64,000 nt of DNA from Nitrososphaerota archaeon (GTDB lineage: Archaea; Thermoproteota; Nitrososphaeria; Nitrososphaerales; Nitrosopumilaceae), in assembly GCA_021323705.1 (NCBI GenBank), contig JAJPKL010000008.1, positions 1-64,000 of the forward strand, read 5' to 3'. The translations under genes and the position numbers were made by a program. The notes under the pieces were generated by a model. The model was not told the origin of the DNA. It saw only the letters and a program-made list of their open reading frames with translations, and did no database searches. Positions within the stretch are counted from its first letter, which is position 1. Every line of letters starts with the position of its first letter. Of the stretch, positions 58,669 through 64,000 are shown one piece after another.

Positions 58669-60072
58669 TTACTTGAAGGGCCTGAATTTTGTTATCGATA
58701 CCATCAATCCAAACACAACTACAAGTATCATGATTGATGCAAACGGAAACTCGGGCACTGTAGACTGGGTGCCTACTTGAGGCGCGGAATTTGTAGCCGG
58801 ATTGCTTACGGTAGCAGGAAATTCAGTTGACGCAAAGCTACTGCCGTTTAGATTTTCAAACGCAATTGTAATAGAACCTGTATAATTTGCAGGAAACGGG
58901 ACGCTGATACTATCTCCGTTGCTTGAATCCGTAGTCCTTCCCACCTGGTGGTATATGACGCCATTTCTTCCTTCCAGCACTGAAAAGTCATAGGAGATTG
59001 AGCTTACCGTTTTATTTGTGGTATAAGGGTCCATTACCTTAAAGTTGAATTGTGTTGTATTTCCAGCCAGAATTTTTGGTGGATTCCAACTCAGCGCTAT
59101 TTTGTACTGGGCATTTCTTGTAAACTGTACTATTGGGAAGGTGTTCTCATTGCTTGGCCTCAACGCAAAGCTCATTTGCTGACCTAGGTCTTTCTGGTCT
59201 GAGAAGAGCTTTTGCACATCCGGCTTGTATAGTATTAGGTGTACTATCCTGTAGGCATCCATGGAATAGTCGTCAATTGAGATTAGCTTGTCAGGTATCT
59301 TGATGTTGTTTACATATGCGTCATATTTGGTAACTACCAAGCTCCCAAGCGTTCTTGGAATTCTTATCTCTTGATGGACTACTGTGAGCTGCCCAATGTT
59401 TTTCTGCGACCAATCAAAAGGCATTGTAAAGTTGATGAACTGCTTAGCTGGGTCATACTTGATATTGTGGAGCTGGTCGTAATACCCGATTATCTGAATC
59501 TGGTTGGTGCCGTAGTTAGGATCATTTATTGTAAGGTTATCGTACTCTGGAATTGAAATCCCAGCGTTGTACGTCTTGCTGACTTGGTTATTATATGCTC
59601 CCATGGTGATTACCTCGATTTTGAATCGATACAGGCCTCCTGAGTTGAAGACTGGGCCCTTTATGTCATAATTTCCGCTAGATTGGCCAAAGAGTCCTGA
59701 GAGCACTCCTCCCTGTTCGCTAAACGTGGTATTTCCTGACTGCTGGGGGTAAAAACTCAAAATGAAATTTCCACTATCACTTTTGAATATGTGCCCAAAC
59801 ACAGCAGTCTGACCTTTGAATGAGGAGATTGCAAGAGTTGCGTCTGGAATAGGTTGCTGTGTAGTTGCATCCATGAGTACGAGATTTAGCTGTGTTCCTG
59901 CATGGTTATTGTCAATCAAAAAAGGTGTAGAGCCAATAGACAACGTGACATTTATCTTTCCTATCAGTGAAGGGGGAAGAGTCTCACTTGCAAGTCCGTC
60001 TCCATAAGCTTTTGTGACAAAGAAAAACAAAGACGCGAATATAACAGCATACAAAAAATAGATTGACTTCAC
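58669..60072 (-). CDS. Large secreted protein with PEF-type C-terminal signal
   Basis: The 467-residue protein has a signal peptide (ending KAYG), several beta-sandwich domains (LVLMDATTQQPIPDATLAIS resembles an Ig-like or carboxypeptidase-regulatory fold) and a C-terminal VPEFPFASIMILVVVFGLMV helix with a basic tail. The PEFP variant is close to the PEFG signals elsewhere in this window. No enzyme motif is visible; it is probably a surface protein, with possible homologues only in Thaumarchaeota. GTG start. It is convergent with the radical SAM gene, with 4 nt between. Confidence 0.68.
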   Translation of the reverse strand: MKSIYFLYAVIFASLFFFVTKAYGDGLASETLPPSLIGKINVTLSIGSTPFLIDNNHAGTQLNLVLMDATTQQPIPDATLAISSFKGQTAVFGHIFKSDSGNFILSFYPQQSGNTTFSEQGGVLSGLFGQSSGNYDIKGPVFNSGGLYRFKIEVITMGAYNNQVSKTYNAGISIPEYDNLTINDPNYGTNQIQIIGYYDQLHNIKYDPAKQFINFTMPFDWSQKNIGQLTVVHQEIRIPRTLGSLVVTKYDAYVNNIKIPDKLISIDDYSMDAYRIVHLILYKPDVQKLFSDQKDLGQQMSFALRPSNENTFPIVQFTRNAQYKIALSWNPPKILAGNTTQFNFKVMDPYTTNKTVSSISYDFSVLEGRNGVIYHQVGRTTDSSNGDSISVPFPANYTGSITIAFENLNGSSFASTEFPATVSNPATNSAPQVGTQSTVPEFPFASIMILVVVFGLMVSITKFRPFK

Positions 60073-60173
60073 AACGTATCGCTCATTTTACGCATTAGTT
60101 AGACACTAAATAAACTCTAAACCTTACTCCCAAGATGTGATTTGTAATGTGGTGGCACATTAGCTGCATTGTA

Positions 60174-60671
60174 TTACAATGATGAGAAAGTATCTGCAAG
60201 GCGGTCGGCTGAACTCTCGATCAGATTTGGATGGTATTTGGAGATTATGCTTCTTAATTTAGCTGCATCCCTGACATAGTATTTTTTCTTGAAATTGACA
60301 ATCTTGCTTTCAACTAGGCTGTCACGTGTGACCTGTGATAGGTATAGGGATACAGTTGCCTGGGACTTGCCTGTCTTTTCTACTAACTCGCTAAACGATA
60401 ATGCCTCATGATATAGCAAAGAAGCAAGTATCTGCCTTGGAGTCTCTTGTCTGAGGTTTTTTATGAGCAACACTTCCTCATCTGACACGCCAGGTGGGTA
60501 GAATCTAGTCTGACCGGGTGTACGCTCTATCCTTGCGGTTCCTTCCCTTTCAAGCTTGGCCGCATAATATCCAAGAACACCATTTTTCATTCCGGTTTCA
60601 CGCATTATCTCCCGGAATTTGATGCCTGGATTTTTTTCAATAACGCTGATTATCTGAGTGACTCTATCCAT
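60174..60671 (-). CDS. Double winged-helix regulator
   Basis: The 165-residue protein has two winged-helix domains. The first (about residues 3-60) reads QIISVIEKNPGIKFREIMRE then GVLGYYAAKLEREGTARI; the second (about 75-140) reads QILASLLYHEALSFSELVEK then ATVSLYLSQVTRDSLVESKI. Both look like MarR/ArsR-type DNA-binding folds. ATG 60671 begins 2 nt after the stop of the membrane-protein gene, so they are co-transcribed and may form a sensor/regulator pair. Confidence 0.72.
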   Translation of the reverse strand: MDRVTQIISVIEKNPGIKFREIMRETGMKNGVLGYYAAKLEREGTARIERTPGQTRFYPPGVSDEEVLLIKNLRQETPRQILASLLYHEALSFSELVEKTGKSQATVSLYLSQVTRDSLVESKIVNFKKKYYVRDAAKLRSIISKYHPNLIESSADRLADTFSSL

Positions 60672-60672
60672 C

Positions 60673-61065
60673 CTAATCTCTCCTAAATACACTTAGCGCA
60701 AACATTAGCAATGTACAGAACATCACAAGATGGCCTATCTCTGCAGATGAAAAGTCCCAAAAATAGTACTTGGACTGCCATGCTGCGTCTATTAATGAAA
60801 ATACCTCTGACAAGATAAAAGTGCCAAATGCAAAGGTGGTAAACAACATTCTACGAGTCTTGATCCTGTGGTATGCTACTGCAGCTACTACTGTAAGAAA
60901 TGAGGCAAAACCTATACCGCCTATGTGTAAGAGAATATGGAATACTTCGTACTCTTGAAATATGTGTGGTAAAATGACGGGTATTGACAGAGCTGCAATA
61001 AGCGAGAATATTATAATACTCAACAGTGTTGACTTGGTTTCAAATAATGTCTGGGGGCGGAACAC
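60673..61065 (-). CDS. Four-helix membrane protein paired with a regulator
   Basis: The 130-residue product has four membrane helices (about residues 13-33, 40-62, 75-95 and 108-126) with no known family signature. GTG start, 26 nt after a TATA-like GATTTAAATC. It is directly followed by the double winged-helix gene, and may act as its membrane sensor or anchor. Similar pairs of membrane protein and HTH occur in haloarchaea. Confidence 0.6.
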   Translation of the reverse strand: MFRPQTLFETKSTLLSIIIFSLIAALSIPVILPHIFQEYEVFHILLHIGGIGFASFLTVVAAVAYHRIKTRRMLFTTFAFGTFILSEVFSLIDAAWQSKYYFWDFSSAEIGHLVMFCTLLMFALSVFRRD

Positions 61066-61157
61066 AATTAAAATTGGCCAAAAAGAGATTTAAATCAAGT
61101 GGTACAAATTCTAAACTAATTTGAACCATATGTTGAATTTGCAAGCAAATCTGTGGT

Positions 61158-64000
61158 TCATCCATGAACCTCTCTTGAATGTTTCATACTTTTCTTCAGA
61201 TCGATGACGCTTCTAGTATAAAGAAATGCTATGCCGGCAAGACATGCAGCCACGACTGGAGCGACAACATCTGCATAACTAAATCCAAGGTTTGGAATGA
61301 CTGATTCGGCGGACTGGCTTGACTGTGTTGGTGATGCAGGACTTGCTGTGGTGGTAATTATGCCAAGTCCATTGCCTCTTTGCTCCGATATGATTATGTT
61401 TCCTTGACCATCATTCGTTATCCACTGGGTAAAAGAAGAACTGGTCGGTATGTTAAACTCATTTTTATCGCCAGTCCTTGGGTCTAATACTATGATCTTA
61501 TCTAGCGTGTGTTGTGCAATCCAAAGATCATGATTTTTATCAAAGGCCATTCCAAATGGAAGTCCTTGTGCATCAAGCTTGTATCTGGTAAAACTCTTTA
61601 GAAGAGGGTCAAAGACTGCAACGGATGCGCCATCATGCTCTGTAACAAAGATCTTGCCGCTAGACTGATCCATAAACAGGGCAGTTGGACTTGCTAGCGT
61701 ATCATTTTTGCCAGGAGCGTACTCTGTGATTTTGCTGCTTGTTTGGTTTATTCTTGCTAGTTTGCCCGTGCCACTCTCGGCTAACCATATCTGATCACTT
61801 GACTTGTCTACTATGATATTAAGGGGAGTACTACCAATGGCTAGTTTTATGGAAGTAAATTTGTTGGTACTAGGATTGAATTTCAGCACATCGTCAGTGG
61901 TCGAGACGGTTAACCACACATTGCCCTCATTGTCCAATGCTAGGCCGGAAAGGCTACCGTTTGTTGGAACACTGTAAATCTTGTTGGAGTTGTCTGTTGG
62001 GTTGAAATGTCCTATTATCTTTGATAGGGGATCAACATACCAGAGGTTATCGGATGAATCTAAAACTGAATAAGTGATAATATTGGTTCCGTCGATCTTG
62101 TGCTGTGTATATTTTTTTGAATCCAAGTTAAACTCTATTAACTTTCCACTTTTGATTGCACTGTCACCTGCCCACACGACATTTCTTTTTTCATCATAGA
62201 CTGGATACAACGGCATGCTTTGGTTATCGATCTTGTACTCTTGTACGGTGGCAGAAATCTTACTTGGTTGAGGTTTTACTAAAAGGCTGTAATCTGCAAC
62301 AAGACTCAGTGAACCGGCTGCACTAGGAACACCTTCAACATGTGCTTGCCAGTTACCAGGTATTGTTAGCGAGTCTGTCCTTGCAGAATACACTCCTTTA
62401 GAAACCTGCTTCATATCGACAGTAATGGGGCCAACTGATTTGTCAACCTGAGTAAGCTCCAACAAGACCGATTGTATATCCACTGGGTTTCGATTTGAAT
62501 CAAGAAATGACACTGTAATGTCGTTTGTCCCCACAAAATAAGGATCGATTCCAAGAACTACTCTGCTACCGTTTTCTACAAACCTTGTATCCGTAAACAA
62601 GTTTGGATGGCTGTCTGAGCTTGCAAAGGCAAGAGAGGTGGATTGTTGAACCTGTAAAATGTCTTGATATTCTGTAGCCGGTAGTCCAGAGTTAACTAAA
62701 GCCGCCACTGCCACTATCAGAAGTATTCCTGCCACTGACTCGATCTTTGCGCTTATTCCAAACTTTGACAGCACAGATGACCCAGATTGCTTGATTATTG
62801 TATTGCCTACCTTAGATGAAATTACATTTCTCAAAGCATGTCTGTGTATTGCAATCTGGTGGTAGGCACCTACGGCAATCATTATTGCGGCAAGTGAAAG
62901 TTTGATGATCAGTATCTTTCCATAAATAGATACAAGTGTTAAGGCAAGGTTGCTCTCAAGCAAGAATAACAAAAAGGGGCCTGTGATCACAACTGCACCT
63001 AAAATGAATAGAACCACCGTTGAAAATTTTGGTATTACAATTGATAATATGGATGATGAAAGTCCTTCATCCTGGATTTGTTTTAATTTTGTTATTATGA
63101 TGTAATCGATGTAGATGATGCCACCTATCCAAAATGAGGCCGCCACGTTATGTATGAAATCAAGAAACAGTGTGCCAAATTCTCCCGTCGCTGCTCCATG
63201 GCTTATCAAACTGGTGGTCGAAAGTACCGCTATACCGACACCAAGTATTGAGGATGTTTGGAATTTCGAGAGGATGGAATTTGATTTTCTTTGTTGAAAG
63301 TAAAAAACAAGTGATAAACCTAACAGTATGGACGAGGCTATCATCCGTACTATCCACATTTGACCAAATTTGGTTGCAACTGCGTCTGCAAATCCTGCAT
63401 GAATAGAATATGCCACAGCTGCAATCATGCCAAAACCTGAAGAAAAGACGATGATGGCACCTATTAGAATCAATATCGTTGCTCTGTTGTCTATCTTGCG
63501 CCTTGTTTCAACAAGCTTCTGCTGAATTCCAGCAATTCTAGAAATAGGGCTCCATAACCAAAGAGTTGAAAACGCAACTCCGACAACTATTACTTGGCCT
63601 ATGAGTGCAGGAAACCTCGCAATCGTATCCGGTATGGAGATTACGTCAGAATAACTTACACCTGATTTTGCAGTAGGCTGTGGGGCTGCAACTCCCACTG
63701 CAAAGACAAACCCGTTTTCTGTAACATGACCATCTGTCTGATCAAGAACTTTGGTGCTCACTGTGTAAACACCATTTGGTAACCCTGCAGGAAGGGTTAC
63801 ACCAAGACCGCTCTGGTCACTGTTGATGTATTTCAGATCATGATTTTCTATCTCCTTCCCATTTGGATCTAGAACCTTTATCTCACTGTACCGTATATCT
63901 ACTGGGTCAGTAAAGTAGACATCAATCTTTGCAGGTGGTGAAGAAAGTGACTGGGATGGAGTGGGATTGCTCTTTAGTATTAGTGCGTGAGCAGAGGCAT
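61158..64000 (-). CDS. CopC-CopD-beta-propeller fusion protein (partial)
   Basis: The reading frame runs past the right edge of the window, so the ORF-track start at 63761 (a GTG) is internal. The visible part starts within ASAHALILKSNPTPSQSL, the end of a signal peptide and the mature CopC N-terminus with its copper-binding His. It continues with a CopC domain, a CopD-type membrane domain with about eight helices, an Ig-like external part and a streptogramin-lyase-like propeller with NHL-like repeats (WAGDSAIKSGKLIEFNLDSK, NVWLTVSTTDDVLKF). A final membrane helix and a basic tail close it. It is probably involved in copper uptake or delivery. At least 940 residues are visible; a short signal sequence is missing. 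Confidence 0.85.
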   Translation of the reverse strand, partial: ASAHALILKSNPTPSQSLSSPPAKIDVYFTDPVDIRYSEIKVLDPNGKEIENHDLKYINSDQSGLGVTLPAGLPNGVYTVSTKVLDQTDGHVTENGFVFAVGVAAPQPTAKSGVSYSDVISIPDTIARFPALIGQVIVVGVAFSTLWLWSPISRIAGIQQKLVETRRKIDNRATILILIGAIIVFSSGFGMIAAVAYSIHAGFADAVATKFGQMWIVRMIASSILLGLSLVFYFQQRKSNSILSKFQTSSILGVGIAVLSTTSLISHGAATGEFGTLFLDFIHNVAASFWIGGIIYIDYIIITKLKQIQDEGLSSSILSIVIPKFSTVVLFILGAVVITGPFLLFLLESNLALTLVSIYGKILIIKLSLAAIMIAVGAYHQIAIHRHALRNVISSKVGNTIIKQSGSSVLSKFGISAKIESVAGILLIVAVAALVNSGLPATEYQDILQVQQSTSLAFASSDSHPNLFTDTRFVENGSRVVLGIDPYFVGTNDITVSFLDSNRNPVDIQSVLLELTQVDKSVGPITVDMKQVSKGVYSARTDSLTIPGNWQAHVEGVPSAAGSLSLVADYSLLVKPQPSKISATVQEYKIDNQSMPLYPVYDEKRNVVWAGDSAIKSGKLIEFNLDSKKYTQHKIDGTNIITYSVLDSSDNLWYVDPLSKIIGHFNPTDNSNKIYSVPTNGSLSGLALDNEGNVWLTVSTTDDVLKFNPSTNKFTSIKLAIGSTPLNIIVDKSSDQIWLAESGTGKLARINQTSSKITEYAPGKNDTLASPTALFMDQSSGKIFVTEHDGASVAVFDPLLKSFTRYKLDAQGLPFGMAFDKNHDLWIAQHTLDKIIVLDPRTGDKNEFNIPTSSSFTQWITNDGQGNIIISEQRGNGLGIITTTASPASPTQSSQSAESVIPNLGFSYADVVAPVVAACLAGIAFLYTRSVIDLKKSMKHSREVHG

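Noticed and set aside
63115-63406. ORFs on the plus strand opposite the CopD domain
   Set aside because: They are antisense shadows of the strong coding frame.

Overview
The window reads as a chromosomal segment of a Thaumarchaeota (Nitrososphaerota) archaeon. It is AT-rich. Most start codons (ATG, GTG or TTG) sit about 24-30 nt downstream of a TATA-like box, as expected for leaderless archaeal transcripts; Shine-Dalgarno-like sequences appear mainly inside operons (for example before phaC). Many genes have a thaumarchaeal flavour: small blue copper proteins, secreted proteins ending in a PEFG-type sorting signal, stand-alone Lrp/AsnC ligand-binding domains, small zinc-finger proteins, winged-helix regulators and an Amt ammonium transporter. 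No rRNA, tRNA, CRISPR array or amo genes were seen, so ammonia oxidation itself cannot be claimed from this window.

Layout. 0-5.6 kb: secreted proteins (a cupredoxin, a pentapeptide-repeat protein, an S/T-rich protein, a PEFG protein) and three very small genes. 5.6-13.3 kb: a DHA2-type drug exporter, a PepSY protein, a small membrane protein with a winged-helix regulator, and a divergent MacB-like ABC operon (ATPase, large Gly-rich exported partner, FtsX-like permease). Three copies of a 20-bp palindrome, ACnnTGTTnnnnAACAnnGT, lie just upstream of TATA boxes in this part and may define a small regulon. 13.3-28 kb: small hypothetical genes, a J-domain protein, two cupredoxins, a zinc-lobe MDR reductase, a second PEFG paralogue, an Lrp-like domain with an unusual thioredoxin-reductase-like flavoprotein, two TPR proteins and a decayed transposase fragment. 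28-33 kb: a Mesh1/SpoT-like HD protein and an ETF operon (ETF beta, ETF alpha, FixC-FixX fusion). 33-41 kb: a secreted Lon-like protease, regulators, and a 944-bp IS6-like element with terminal inverted repeats and an 8-bp target duplication that has lost most of its transposase and holds two small ORFs; it sits right at the promoter of an NHL-propeller protein.

42-50 kb: a polyhydroxyalkanoate (PHA) locus with phaE-phaC, phasin-like genes, an AbrB-phasin fusion, two paralogous alpha/beta hydrolases, a patatin-like hydrolase and an aldehyde dehydrogenase. 50-57 kb: an RHH regulator with malic enzyme, a methyltransferase, a nitroreductase, Amt, a C2H2 zinc-finger protein, a membrane-bound HTH protein and a SIMPL protein. 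57-64 kb: an Lrp-like domain, a radical SAM enzyme, a large secreted protein, a membrane protein/HTH pair, and a CopC-CopD-beta-propeller fusion running off the right edge.

Together the genes suggest an organism with copper-based periplasmic chemistry, carbon storage as PHA, ETF-linked electron transfer, and a decorated cell surface. Starts were moved from the longest ORF where a TATA box, Shine-Dalgarno sequence or signal peptide argued for it. All functions are inferred from sequence by eye; no database search was run.
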